NCBI GenBank assembly: GCA_016342745.1
Contig: JAEINT010000011.1
Span: 1 to 64,000 of the forward strand
Origin: Labilibaculum sp.
GTDB lineage: Bacteria > Bacteroidota > Bacteroidia > Bacteroidales > Marinifilaceae
Length of the DNA stretch: 64,000 nt
Reading direction: 5' to 3'
In this document: positions 1 to 8,597 of the stretch, piece after piece
How the letters are laid out: every line of letters starts with the position of its first letter
Numbering within the stretch: position 1 is the first letter of the stretch
Translations under genes and position numbers: made by a program
The notes under the pieces: generated by a model
Database searches by the model: none
Seen by the model: only the letters and a program-made list of their open reading frames with translations
What the model was told of the DNA's origin: nothing

Positions 1-84
1 GCTAACTGCTAACTGCTAACTGCTAACTGCTAACTGCTAACTGCTAACTGCTAACTGCTAACTGCTAACTGCTAACTGCTAACT
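1..84. repeat. 12 perfect tandem copies of a 7-bp unit
   Basis: Twelve exact copies of GCTAACT run from the first base of the window to base 84, so the array may continue outside it. The last copy overlaps the focA stop codon by two bases. On the focA strand the unit reads AGTTAGC. Because 7 is not a multiple of 3, every reading frame meets a TAG within seven codons. Two more copies of AGTTAGC follow the dinB stop codon at 11171-11184. The function is unknown; slippage-prone intergenic DNA is the simplest reading. Confidence 0.97.
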
Positions 85-931
85 ATTTCTTATCAAAAAC
101 ATACCAATAAGATGTTCCAACAAATAAAGCACCACCAACAATGTTACCAAGAGTAGCTGGGATTAAATTTTTTACAATAAAATCCATCCATGTAATATCA
201 GCACCATGAAAAATAGCAATAGGAATAAAAAACATATTGGCTACGCAGTGTTCAAATCCCATTGCAACAAAGGCCATAACAGGAAACCAAATCCCCAATA
301 TTTTACCTGTAATATCTTTCGCGGCATAAGCTAACCACATTGCTAAGGCAACCATCCAGTTACAAGCAATCCCTTTTAGAAAGGTTTTGTAGAATGGATT
401 AGAGGTTTTAGCAATTGCAATATTAATAGCTGAATCTACCGAAGGTGAATTTAGTAATGCTCCCGTTAAATAAACCAAGAAGTAAGCAACAATAAGGGAA
501 CCAATAAAGTTTCCAATGTAAACAATACTCCAGTTTTTCAAGGGCACTTTAATCGACATGCGTTTCGATAAAACCGAAGGAACAAAGTATGCTGTATTCC
601 CTGTAAAAAGTTCAGCTCCTGCAACCGCACAAAGAATTAAGCCTAGAGGGAAAACCGCTCCGAAGAAGAATTTTTGTAAGCCCGGATTTGTCTGAGCTAA
701 TCCAGGCATTGCACCACCTACAATTAGGGCAAGTAGACTTCCCATGGCTATGTATCCACCAGCAAGTAAAGCTAAAACAAAAAGCTTTTTAGCGGGAGTT
801 TTATCTTTTGCTTCTGCGGTATGGTTAACAACTTGAACGGTTTCTGCAGGTGAATTAAATCCTTGTTGCACTTTGACGATTGGTGCATGCTTTTGCACCT
901 CAATTACATCTGTAGTTTCTTGAAACGACAT
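83..931 (-). CDS. focA: Formate/nitrite transporter (FocA-like channel)
   Basis: This is a 282-residue inner-membrane protein of the formate-nitrite transporter (FNT) family, expected to export formate made by pyruvate formate-lyase or to re-import it at low pH. A hydrophilic N-terminal tail of about 45 residues precedes roughly six hydrophobic segments. The GAELFTGN stretch near residue 107 and the AxNW-like segment (IACNWMVALAMWL, around residue 190) are typical of the family. It starts with ATG and lies downstream of pflB and pflA on the same strand, which supports formate rather than nitrite as the main substrate. The family also contains nitrite (NirC) and hydrosulfide channels, and sequence alone does not fully separate them. 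Confidence 0.93.
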   Translation of the reverse strand: MSFQETTDVIEVQKHAPIVKVQQGFNSPAETVQVVNHTAEAKDKTPAKKLFVLALLAGGYIAMGSLLALIVGGAMPGLAQTNPGLQKFFFGAVFPLGLILCAVAGAELFTGNTAYFVPSVLSKRMSIKVPLKNWSIVYIGNFIGSLIVAYFLVYLTGALLNSPSVDSAINIAIAKTSNPFYKTFLKGIACNWMVALAMWLAYAAKDITGKILGIWFPVMAFVAMGFEHCVANMFFIPIAIFHGADITWMDFIVKNLIPATLGNIVGGALFVGTSYWYVFDKK

Positions 932-1011
932 GATTGTTCAATTAATAATGAATAATTAGTAATTAAAAGTTTGAATTCAAATCTTAATTCCTAATTATTA
1001 ATTCGTAATTC
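932..1011. repeat. AT-rich degenerate repeat between pflA and focA
   Basis: The gap is built almost entirely from variants of TAATTATTAATT and AATTAGTAATTA, with a central GAATTC palindrome. Similar sequence (taattataaattaataatgatg) follows dnaE at 14266-14300. It looks like low-complexity intergenic repeat. No terminator is evident, so focA may be co-transcribed with pflA. Confidence 0.5.
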
Positions 1012-1737
1012 TTAATTAATTATGACTTCTTTAAAATATTGGCTGAAGATATCCTTTGCGGTCTGAAGTTGATCTAGTGTGTTTTCAGGGACTTCATTCA
1101 ACTTGTATTCCATGTTTAAGTGTTCGTATTTGTGAACTCCTAATTTGTGATATGGCTGAATCTCTAATTTCTCGATATTGCTGTATTCCTGAAAATGTTT
1201 ACCCATTTCGTGAAGGTATTCAGGTTGATCAGAGTAACCAGGAACCAATACGTAACGCATCCACACATTCACATTCTTCTCGCGAAGGTATTCTGCAAAC
1301 TTTAGCGTTGTATCGTTTCGTTTACCTGTAATTTTTTTGTGCCAATCGGGGTTGATGTGTTTAATGTCTAAAAGAACAAGATCTGTGTGTTCCAATAGTT
1401 CTTTTACATCGTCGGTTAAAACATTTCCGTTGCTATCGATACAGGTATTAAAATCTTCCTCTTTCAATTGCTTGAAAAGCTTTTTTAGTTCGGCAGCTTG
1501 CCAAAGTGGTTCACCACCAGAGATGGTTACACCTCCAATTTTGCCAAAGAAAGGGCGTTGGTTACGTGCTTTTCTCATTACCTCTTCAAGTGGAGTAGGT
1601 GTACCACCTTTAAAGCTAATTGTATCAGGATTTGCACAATACAAACATTTAAAGGCACAACCTTGCAAAAATACAACAAGTCGTATTCCTGGGCCATCGT
1701 ATGTACCTAATGATTCAAAAGAGTGAACGTTTAACAT
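1012..1737 (-). CDS. pflA: Pyruvate formate-lyase activating enzyme
   Basis: This radical-SAM enzyme (241 residues) uses S-adenosylmethionine and a [4Fe-4S] cluster to abstract hydrogen from the glycine of PflB and so switch the lyase on under anoxia. The cluster ligands are Cys27, Cys31 and Cys34 (CxxxCxxC in GCAFKCLYC), preceded by the family's YDGPGIR substrate loop at residues 13-19. The GGV(T/S)xSGGEP-type SAM-binding stretch (GGVTISGGEPL) follows near residue 70. The ATG start at 1737 gives the normal family length. It sits 121 bp behind pflB, with a hairpin terminator between them, so expression relative to pflB is probably reduced. Confidence 0.97.
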   Translation of the reverse strand: MLNVHSFESLGTYDGPGIRLVVFLQGCAFKCLYCANPDTISFKGGTPTPLEEVMRKARNQRPFFGKIGGVTISGGEPLWQAAELKKLFKQLKEEDFNTCIDSNGNVLTDDVKELLEHTDLVLLDIKHINPDWHKKITGKRNDTTLKFAEYLREKNVNVWMRYVLVPGYSDQPEYLHEMGKHFQEYSNIEKLEIQPYHKLGVHKYEHLNMEYKLNEVPENTLDQLQTAKDIFSQYFKEVIIN

Positions 1738-1792
1738 TTTGGCTTGTTTAGTGATAGAGAAGAACAGATGTACATCTTTACCAATGAAATTA

Positions 1793-1837
1793 AAAAAAGA
1801 GTCCGGAAACTCTCAAAAGAAAGCTCCGGTACTCTTA
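1793..1837 (-). terminator. Intrinsic terminator between pflB and pflA
   Basis: On the minus strand, AAGAGTACCGGA and TCCGGACTCTT form a stem with one bulge, followed by TTTTTTT. It should end or attenuate the pflB transcript before pflA, which fits the much higher need for PflB than for its activase. A small palindrome ATCGTTtAACGAT lies just after the pflB stop. Confidence 0.85.
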
Positions 1838-1858
1838 CTATATCATCGTTAAACGATC

Positions 1859-4087
1859 TTACATTTTTTCGAAGAAGCTACGAGAGATAACCTCTAGTTG
1901 CTGCTCACGAGTCAAACGTACAAAGTTTACAGCATATCCCGATACACGGATTGTAAGCTGTGGATACTCTTCAGGATGCTCCATTGCATCTTCTAGCATT
2001 GCACGATCCAAAACATTTACGTTCAAGTGATGAGCTCCTTTAATAAAGTAAGCATCCATCATTGTAACCAAATTATCTTGGCGAGTTTCAGCAGTTGCAC
2101 CTAAGGATTTAGGAACAATAGAGAATGTATTAGAGATACCGTCTAATGAATCTTCGTAGTTAATTTTAGCTACAGAGTTCAAGGAAGCAATTGCACCATG
2201 AGAATCACGTCCGTGCATTGGATTAGCACCAGGAGCGAAAGGTACACCAGCAGCTCTACCATCAGGAGTAGCACCAGTCTTTAAACCATAAACAACGTTA
2301 GAAGTAATGGTAAGAATAGACATGGTTGGCTCAGCATTCTTGTAAGTATGCAATTCTTTCAATAAACCATTGAATAGAGTTGGGATTTCAACAGCAAAAC
2401 AATCTACTGCATCATCATCATTACCATAGAATGGGAAATCTCCTTCAATTTTGAAATCACAAGTTAATCCTTCTTCGTTACGAACAGCAGTTACCTTATC
2501 TGAATTTTTGATAGCAGATAATGAATCAGCAACGATAGAAAGACCAGCGATACCATAAGCTAGGTTGATAGTTGGATTGGTATCAACTAAAGACATTTGA
2601 GCTTTTTCGTAGTAGTACTTATCGTGCATGTAATGGATGATGTTCATTGAATCGCTGTAAACACGAGCCATTTCTTTCATCGCAATCATGTAATTTTTCA
2701 TTACTTCGTCGTAATCCAATACATCACTTGACATTGCTGGAATTCCTTCGATCAATAATGTACCTGTTTTCTCGCAACGTCCACCGTTCAATGCTAAAAG
2801 AAGTGTTTTAGCCAAATTACAACGAGCACCAAAGAACTGAATTTGCTTTCCAATTTCTTGGTAGGATACACAACAAGCAATACCGTAATCATCCGATTTA
2901 CGAGTATCACACATCAATTGGTCATTCTCGTATTGGATAGATGAAGTATCGATAGAAACCTGAGCACAGAATTTTTTGAATCCTTCAGGTAATGTTTCTG
3001 ACCAAAGAACGGTCATGTTTGGCTCTGGAGAAGCTCCAAGAGTGTATAATGTGTTTAAGAAACGGAAAGAAGTCTTGGTTACTTTAGTTCTTCCATCAAG
3101 CGTGTTACCACCAATTGATTCCGTTACCCAAGTTGGATCTCCTGCGAAAATCTCATCGTAAGCGTTCATACGAAGGTGACGAACCATACGTAATTTCATT
3201 ACGAATTGGTCTAACATTTCCTGAGCAAATTCCTCAGTAATGATTCCTGCTTCTAAATCTCTGTTGATGTAGGCATCAAGGAAAGTAGAAACGTTACCCA
3301 ATGACATTGCAGCACCATCTTGCTCCTTAACAGCAGCTAGGTAACCCATATAAACCCACTGAATTGCTTCTTGAGCAGTTTCAGCTGGACGATTTAATTC
3401 CAAACCGTATTTATCACCAAGTTTTTTGATTTCACCTAAAGCTTTGATTTGTTCTGATACTTCTTCGCGAAGACGAATTAAGTGATCAGTCATGGTTCCT
3501 GTTAAACCATTTAAATCTTCTTTTTTAGCTTCGATCAAACGATCAATACCGTAAAGTGCTACACGACGGTAATCACCAATGATACGACCACGAGCATAGT
3601 TATCAGGTAGTCCAGTTAAGAAACCCAATGATCGAAACTTGCGAATTTCGTCGGTATATGCATCAAAAACACCATCATTATGAGTTTTTGCGAAATTGCG
3701 AAAAATGTCTTTTACACGATCTGAAACTTCAAGACCTTGTTCTGTACAAGCTTTTTCAACAACAGCAATACCACCGTATGGCTTCATCGCTCTACGAAGC
3801 AATTCATCAGCTTGTAAACCAACGATTAATTCTAAAGATTTATCAATGTATCCTGCTCCGTGAGAAGCAATTGTTGATACTGTTTCAGTATCTATTGAGC
3901 GAACTCCGTTATTTGCACGTTCTTCCTTAACTGCCTCTTTGCAGATATCCCATAATTTCTTTGTGCGTTCAGTTGCTTCTGTTAGGAATGAAGCATCTCC
4001 TGTGTAGGATGTTAAATTGTTACTAACGAAATCTCTAACGTTAATTGTCTTTTGCCATTCACCGGCTTTGAATTGAACTCTTTTCAT
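1859..4087 (-). CDS. pflB: Formate C-acetyltransferase (pyruvate formate-lyase)
   Basis: This glycyl-radical enzyme (742 residues) converts pyruvate and CoA to acetyl-CoA and formate in the cytoplasm during anaerobic growth. The adjacent active-site cysteines are Cys405-Cys406 (IACCVS). The radical glycine is Gly717 in RVSGYAV close to the C terminus, the spot modified by PflA. I start it at the ATG at 4087 ([11 protein letters not shown]), because this matches the family N terminus and length. A frame-compatible TTG at 4108 would add seven residues that look non-native. It forms a fermentation cluster with pflA and focA. Nothing looks damaged. Confidence 0.98.
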   Translation of the reverse strand: MKRVQFKAGEWQKTINVRDFVSNNLTSYTGDASFLTEATERTKKLWDICKEAVKEERANNGVRSIDTETVSTIASHGAGYIDKSLELIVGLQADELLRRAMKPYGGIAVVEKACTEQGLEVSDRVKDIFRNFAKTHNDGVFDAYTDEIRKFRSLGFLTGLPDNYARGRIIGDYRRVALYGIDRLIEAKKEDLNGLTGTMTDHLIRLREEVSEQIKALGEIKKLGDKYGLELNRPAETAQEAIQWVYMGYLAAVKEQDGAAMSLGNVSTFLDAYINRDLEAGIITEEFAQEMLDQFVMKLRMVRHLRMNAYDEIFAGDPTWVTESIGGNTLDGRTKVTKTSFRFLNTLYTLGASPEPNMTVLWSETLPEGFKKFCAQVSIDTSSIQYENDQLMCDTRKSDDYGIACCVSYQEIGKQIQFFGARCNLAKTLLLALNGGRCEKTGTLLIEGIPAMSSDVLDYDEVMKNYMIAMKEMARVYSDSMNIIHYMHDKYYYEKAQMSLVDTNPTINLAYGIAGLSIVADSLSAIKNSDKVTAVRNEEGLTCDFKIEGDFPFYGNDDDAVDCFAVEIPTLFNGLLKELHTYKNAEPTMSILTITSNVVYGLKTGATPDGRAAGVPFAPGANPMHGRDSHGAIASLNSVAKINYEDSLDGISNTFSIVPKSLGATAETRQDNLVTMMDAYFIKGAHHLNVNVLDRAMLEDAMEHPEEYPQLTIRVSGYAVNFVRLTREQQLEVISRSFFEKM

Positions 4088-4674
4088 TCTAATAATGATT
4101 TTTTTCAATGGTTGAATGGAACAATCATCAGTCAGGGATCAATTGAAAATCAATTAAGCACCATGACTTATTGGTGTTTGTGCGCTTAAAATTTTGGTTG
4201 TTATCTCTATTGAAAACCCGATCTACTGATTAGTAAAAGAAGAAGACTCTTAACTCCTTTTTGCTTTCAGGCTGCAAAGAAACACCTTTTAATTTTCTCC
4301 CACAATACCTAGTTATAGTGAGTTTGAGAGCGCAAACGATATTGTAATAGCAAAGGATCTGAAAATGGAATAGTTAGCAAATGTTGTAAAATATGTTAGA
4401 AAACATGTTATTTAGATGTATTATACAGAAGGGGACCATGGAAAACGATAATGTTAGTGGGAATGATAAGAAATATAAAGATCAGTTATTTTTTTCATCT
4501 GTTTTTTTAAGTGCTTAGGATAATAATTTATAATTAAATAGTAATTAAAATAAAAAAAATGTGAATTATTTAACAAAAACATAAAATTATTGTATTCTTT
4601 TCTTACAAAAGAACTTTCATCTCGTATTATTGCATAATTAAAATTTATTGATAATTATAAAATGATTTCGTGCC
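4088..4674. other. 587-bp intergenic region upstream of pflB
   Basis: The two flanking genes are divergent, so this holds both start regions. A weak minus-strand promoter candidate for pflB is TTTCTTTG (plus coordinates 4275-4282) with ATTG 20 bp upstream; it would give a leader of about 180 bases. A short frame at 4438-4518 has a strong Shine-Dalgarno-like AGAAGGGGA before its ATG and encodes 26 residues. I could not tie it to any family. No tRNA, riboswitch or remnant gene was recognised. Confidence 0.45.
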
Positions 4675-5535
4675 ATGAAAAACTGTATAGTTTTATTCTT
4701 TTGTGTTCTCTTCTTATTTTGTTTTGCTTCCTGTTCCGATGATGAAGGTTTATCTAAAACCGATTACTATAACCTTTCAAATCTTCCTTCGGATGACGGG
4801 GGAATTCATTCTAGTCATTTATTGGGAGAAGCTAATACGCCATATGGTTATTACGCATATCAACCTTCAGGCTACGATGATGACCAAGATTCAATGTATC
4901 CAATACTCATATTTTTGCATGGTTCAGGTGAAAAAGGCAATAGTTTAAAGCATCCGGAATATTTGGAGCGAATTCTTGTAAACGGACCTCCAAAGATGAT
5001 TGAAAATGGAAATTGGGCGCCGAAGTATCCAATGTTGGTAATTTCTCCGCAGTGCCATGACGAAAGCTGGCGTGCAGATAAGATGAAAAAATTTGTTGAA
5101 TATATTATTGGAAAATATAAAATTAATGAACGAAGAATATATATAACTGGATTAAGCATGGGCGGATTTGGATGTTTTAATTATGTTGGAACATTTGGCG
5201 ATGAATCTCACATAACAGCAGTTGTTCCGATTTGTGGTGGTGGTAATACTGACCAAGCGGAAAATTTCAAAAATATCCCTGTTTGGGCATTTCATGGAGA
5301 GAGTGATGCAACTGTTGCTCCTTCTCAATCAAAAAGTATGATTGAGGCAATTAATAAGATCAACCCAAGCGAAAAAGCTAAAATTACACTTTATCCTAAT
5401 TTGGGACACAATTCATGGACTTGTACTTATGAAGGAACAGGAATTGGAAAAGAAAATAAAGATTGCGATTCATTTACCACTGATATCTTTACATGGATGT
5501 TAAAGCATGAAAAAAAAGAAGCAGAAGTGAATTAG
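4675..5535 (+). CDS. Lipoprotein alpha/beta-hydrolase (esterase/PHB depolymerase-like)
   Basis: This 286-residue protein is probably a surface or periplasmic lipoprotein: a hydrophobic N terminus ends in the lipobox FASC, making Cys20 the lipidated residue. The rest is an alpha/beta-hydrolase fold with an oxyanion LHGSGE at 81-86, nucleophile Ser161 in GLSMGG, acid Asp211 in GESDATV and base His245 in NLGHNSW. The family covers feruloyl/acetyl esterases, peptidases and polyhydroxybutyrate depolymerases, so the substrate is not fixed; a carbohydrate ester is plausible in this phylum. It stands alone, followed by its own terminator. Confidence 0.85.
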   Translation: MKNCIVLFFCVLFLFCFASCSDDEGLSKTDYYNLSNLPSDDGGIHSSHLLGEANTPYGYYAYQPSGYDDDQDSMYPILIFLHGSGEKGNSLKHPEYLERILVNGPPKMIENGNWAPKYPMLVISPQCHDESWRADKMKKFVEYIIGKYKINERRIYITGLSMGGFGCFNYVGTFGDESHITAVVPICGGGNTDQAENFKNIPVWAFHGESDATVAPSQSKSMIEAINKINPSEKAKITLYPNLGHNSWTCTYEGTGIGKENKDCDSFTTDIFTWMLKHEKKEAEVN

Positions 5536-5556
5536 ATAAGTATTTATATAAAGAGC

Positions 5557-5591
5557 AAAGCCATTATTCTAGTAACAGAATAATGGCTTTA
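5557..5591 (+). terminator. Intrinsic terminator of the esterase gene
   Basis: AAAGCCATTATTCT and AGAATAATGGCTTT form a perfect 14-bp stem with a six-base loop (agtaac), followed by a weak T-rich tail. Confidence 0.8.
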
Positions 5592-5641
5592 TTGCTAATG
5601 TAAGTTTTAAACTTGATGATGAATACAAGTTCGTAAAACCT

Positions 5642-5649
5642 TATCTTTG
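5642..5649 (+). promoter_or_regulatory. Bacteroidota -7 box before the HxlR gene
   Basis: TATCTTTG matches TAnnTTTG exactly and lies 20 bp before the ATG at 5669. No good TTTG is seen at the usual upstream distance, so only the -7 element is supported. Confidence 0.5.
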
Positions 5650-5668
5650 TCAATAAATTTAGTTTGAT

Positions 5669-6043
5669 ATGGAAAATAGTAACTGTACTCCTAAGATAAT
5701 CAACTACGATGGAAAGGAATATATTTGTTCTCTTGCCTTTGCACTTCGTTTAATAGGTGATAAATACAAATCATTAATCCTTTTTCATTTAAAGGATGGT
5801 GAGATGCGATCTGGAGAACTGCAGAAATCCATAGATGGATTATCAAATAGAATGTTTACCTTTTCTGTAAGAGCATTAGAGAATGATCAATTGGTAAGTC
5901 GTGAAGTGTATCCAGAAGTACCTCCTCATGTCGTTTATAAATTAACCGAATCGGGCAAAGCAATAATCCCCATTATCCTAGAATTAGATAAATGGGGACA
6001 AAATTTTGCAAGGGATCATCACTTATACGCTCCGGGTGAATAA
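5669..6043 (+). CDS. HxlR-family winged-helix regulator
   Basis: This is a 124-residue DNA-binding protein of the HxlR/MarR-like type. A conserved Cys20 sits just before the helix-turn-helix (YICSLAFALRLIGDKYK), and the wing and dimer helix follow (LSNRMFTFSVRALENDQLV, then LTESGKAIIPIILELDKWG). HxlR proteins sense aldehydes, quinones or redox stress, often through this cysteine, and regulate neighbouring detoxification genes. Its 3' end overlaps the convergent VOC gene by 25 bp, so the two mRNAs would be complementary at their ends. The inducer is unknown. Confidence 0.92.
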   Translation: MENSNCTPKIINYDGKEYICSLAFALRLIGDKYKSLILFHLKDGEMRSGELQKSIDGLSNRMFTFSVRALENDQLVSREVYPEVPPHVVYKLTESGKAIIPIILELDKWGQNFARDHHLYAPGE

Positions 6044-6606
6044 TGCAATTCGTAGGAGTGAGAATAAATTTCAAAAACATTACCAAAAGGATCCTCTACA
6101 TAACACATACGGTAAGGTTTATCTCCTGGATAATATTCTCTGATTGGCATGCGTTGCTTTCCACCATGTTCAACAATTTTGGCAACCAAGCCTTCTACGT
6201 CAGGATCCTGAACCGAGAAGTGAAACAATCCAGTCTTGAAGGGTTCAAATGTTGGTTTCTGTTCTTTACTTTCTTTAAATTCAAACAATTCAATTCCTAT
6301 TCGATCACCCGTTGAGAGGTGAGCAATGCGAAATGTTTCCCATCCTTTGCCAAACACATCGATACACATTTGACCAATTGCAGTCTCATTTTCCTCAACA
6401 ACCTCGGTAGGTGGCATAATAATATAAAATCCCATCACTTCGGTGTAAAATGCTACAGCTTTATCCAAATCTGGAACTGTGATTCCAATATGGGAAAAAG
6501 CTCTTGGATACTCTTTTTTTTCTTCTTTCATATCTTTCTTATTTGCTTCAGCATTGGTCGAGAAAAATAGACTGATGCTCATTAATAATATTATACCGAC
6601 TTTCAT
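6019..6606 (-). CDS. Exported VOC (glyoxalase/dioxygenase superfamily) protein
   Basis: This 195-residue protein has a cleavable-looking signal peptide (about residues 1-22, ending TNAEA) followed by one vicinal-oxygen-chelate domain made of two beta-alpha-beta-beta-beta modules. The expected metal ligands can be placed as His39 (FSHIG), Glu106 (GIELFEF), His129 (LFHFSV) and Glu179 (NVFEIYSH), the H/E/H/E pattern of glyoxalase I-like enzymes. A periplasmic location is unusual for methylglyoxal detoxification, so the substrate is open. It is convergent with, and overlaps, the HxlR regulator gene, which may control it. Confidence 0.85.
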   Translation of the reverse strand: MKVGIILLMSISLFFSTNAEANKKDMKEEKKEYPRAFSHIGITVPDLDKAVAFYTEVMGFYIIMPPTEVVEENETAIGQMCIDVFGKGWETFRIAHLSTGDRIGIELFEFKESKEQKPTFEPFKTGLFHFSVQDPDVEGLVAKIVEHGGKQRMPIREYYPGDKPYRMCYVEDPFGNVFEIYSHSYELHYSPGAYK

Positions 6607-6791
6607 ATTTACGCTTTTAAATTCAGTACAATTTTAGCTTGATTTAATGACGCAAACAATATCTTACACGGATGATCCTTGGTTACATAGATGTGCTAAA
6701 TGCTGAATGGCAGAAAGATAATAGAGTGTTAATTATTGTTAATAATAATATTGATTTTTATATCATTGGAATGGGATGTTTTTTTACAAAA

Positions 6792-6822
6792 AAGAACCCG
6801 AAATGATATTCATCTCGGGTTT
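6792..6822 (-). terminator. Intrinsic terminator after the ferredoxin-nitroreductase gene
   Basis: On the minus strand AACCCGA and TCGGGTT pair around a short AT-rich centre that is itself nearly palindromic, followed by CTTTTTTG. It ends the flavoprotein/nitroreductase transcript. Confidence 0.85.
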
Positions 6823-6849
6823 CTATTTAATTTATAATATTGTTGATAT

Positions 6850-7680
6850 TTATTTTTCCAATTGTATCCGATTAATTTTTAGACCGTCAGATTGTATACT
6901 TCGGGTATATTTTACATCAGGTTTTCCAAATAGTAAAACATAACCAATTGTATGCGATTCGGGAATGCCGATTAAAACTCTAAGATTTGGATCAATATCA
7001 TTAATGGCCCATTTTACCAAACCATTCCAAAGCGTGCCAATGCCATGAGTATTAGCCAATAATTCAAAATAGCTTAAAGTAATTAAACAATCTGCTTCAG
7101 GGGAAGAATCAACCGAAGGAGCAGAGGCAATCAGTAAGTGGGGAGCATCTCTAAAAATGATATCCGTTTTACTCGATTCCCATACTTTCTGAAAAACAGA
7201 CAAGTGTTCGTATTGTTTCTCTAAAGAACCAGTTTCTTTGGCTTTTTTAATTGAAACATACACTTGCTCTCGAAACTTTTCTAAATCCGATTTGTTATCA
7301 ATTAAAGATAATAGAACTGCATTGTCGTTATGTCCTGTAGGAGCATAAGAGGCAGTATCCATTAATTCTTGAATCAATTCAGGTTCAATTTCTTCCTGCT
7401 TGTATTTTCGAATCGAACGTCTTGTTTTTATTAATCGGCTTAAAGTTTGCGCTTTTGGAATTTCGCCTTTAACCAATACACTATCTTCCGGTTTTTTACC
7501 TAAAATAGATAAAGCTCCGGTTGGGCAAATGGCCAAACAATGTTGGCATTGCAAACAGTTCTTTTCTTTGTTAGGAAGAATGATTGGCTTCGGATCCATT
7601 TTAATGATACGAACAGGACAATCCTGAGCGCACAAAGCACATTCAATACACTTTTCTTCTTCTATTTTAAAATCTAACAT
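6850..7680 (-). CDS. Ferredoxin-fused nitroreductase
   Basis: This 276-residue protein has two N-terminal [4Fe-4S] ferredoxin motifs (CIECALCAQDCP near 12-23 and CLQCQHCLAICP near 42-53) followed by an FMN-binding nitroreductase domain (SRLIKTRRSIRKYK near 80-93, SYAPTGHNDNA near 111-121). The fusion is typical of anaerobes and suggests ferredoxin-linked rather than NAD(P)H-linked reduction of a nitro, quinone or flavin substrate. It lies 32 bp behind the iron-sulfur flavoprotein gene on the same strand, so the two probably share a transcript and perhaps electrons. The physiological substrate is unknown. Confidence 0.9.
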   Translation of the reverse strand: MLDFKIEEEKCIECALCAQDCPVRIIKMDPKPIILPNKEKNCLQCQHCLAICPTGALSILGKKPEDSVLVKGEIPKAQTLSRLIKTRRSIRKYKQEEIEPELIQELMDTASYAPTGHNDNAVLLSLIDNKSDLEKFREQVYVSIKKAKETGSLEKQYEHLSVFQKVWESSKTDIIFRDAPHLLIASAPSVDSSPEADCLITLSYFELLANTHGIGTLWNGLVKWAINDIDPNLRVLIGIPESHTIGYVLLFGKPDVKYTRSIQSDGLKINRIQLEK

Positions 7681-7712
7681 CAGTAATTCTTTCTGATTTG
7701 GAATTAGTGTAC

Positions 7713-8348
7713 TTATCGAACAAAGTTGGTCATTACTTTTCTTTCGATTGCAGGAGCTTCAACTTTATCTTTTCCGTTTTCTACAAGCTGAAGAAGATAA
7801 GCCATATTCTTACCTAATACTCTCATAATTTGTACCCCTTCTTCATCCTTTTCCACCTGACCAGGCATCAAGCCATGAATTACATTCCAATAGTTCGAAG
7901 TAGGAATCATCATCTCCGAATAGGTTAGGTAGTTGTTTAATTCGTTAAAAGCTGGTAAACCTCCAGAACGACGAACAGCAACAACCGAAGCGCCAACTTT
8001 GTGACGTAACAGACTTCCATTTGCTCCAGCAACATAAAAAGCTCTGTCTAAGAAAGATTTAAAACTGGCACTTAATGATGCATAATGAACAGGAGTACCA
8101 AGGATAATACCATCTGCTTCTTTCATTTTCTGTATCCACTCATTCACATCATCATTTTTGATGATACACTTTTCATCTCGATTTTTAAAACACATATTAC
8201 AGGCAGTACATGCTTTTACATTTTTAATGCCAACATTTACGATTTCTGTATCAATTCCTTTTTCCTCCAACTGTTCACAAACCAATTTTAATGCATGATA
8301 TGTGTTTCCTTCTTTTTTTGGACTTCCGTTAAATGCAACTACTTTCAT
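7713..8348 (-). CDS. Iron-sulfur flavoprotein (NADPH-dependent FMN reductase fold)
   Basis: This 211-residue protein has a flavodoxin-like fold with the FMN phosphate loop GSPKKEGNT at 8-16 and a second flavin loop TPVHYASLSAS. A compact cysteine motif, Cys47-x2-Cys50-x2-Cys53-x7-Cys61, matches the [4Fe-4S] ligand pattern of the archaeal/clostridial iron-sulfur flavoprotein Isf. Such proteins move electrons between ferredoxin and oxidants such as O2 or peroxide. It is the first gene of a two-gene unit with the ferredoxin-nitroreductase. A -7 box TAATTTTG lies about 50 bp upstream. Confidence 0.88.
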   Translation of the reverse strand: MKVVAFNGSPKKEGNTYHALKLVCEQLEEKGIDTEIVNVGIKNVKACTACNMCFKNRDEKCIIKNDDVNEWIQKMKEADGIILGTPVHYASLSASFKSFLDRAFYVAGANGSLLRHKVGASVVAVRRSGGLPAFNELNNYLTYSEMMIPTSNYWNVIHGLMPGQVEKDEEGVQIMRVLGKNMAYLLQLVENGKDKVEAPAIERKVMTNFVR

Positions 8349-8397
8349 TTTGTTTATTTTGAGTTTTGTTTTTTTTCGGATTTAATTAAAACCGTTG

Positions 8398-8405
8398 CAA
8401 AATTA
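8398..8405 (-). promoter_or_regulatory. -7 box upstream of the iron-sulfur flavoprotein gene
   Basis: The minus strand reads TAATTTTGCA, an exact TAnnTTTG match, leaving a leader of about 45 bases before the ATG at 8348. No TTTG is seen at the normal spacing. Confidence 0.45.
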
Positions 8406-8597
8406 CGGTCTATTTAAGAGAATCTAACCTAAGAAAATGTTAAAATAATTTATTTTTAAATTAAACCTTTCATTCGTACCTAGCACATATAAACCTATAT
8501 GATTTTTTTTTAGGAAAGAGGGAGTTTCAGTATTAATCAATTTATTTGTTAGTTATCGATGCGAAAAAGGTATTTGTTGCTGCAAAGTAGAATTGTA

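Noticed and set aside
1-84. CRISPR array
   Set aside because: The units are 7 bp and contiguous, with no spacers and no cas genes nearby.
1337-1726. Plus-strand frames within pflA
   Set aside because: They are shadows of a well-conserved radical-SAM gene.
4088-4108. Longer pflB start at TTG 4108
   Set aside because: It adds seven residues without family similarity; the ATG at 4087 gives the normal 742-residue length.
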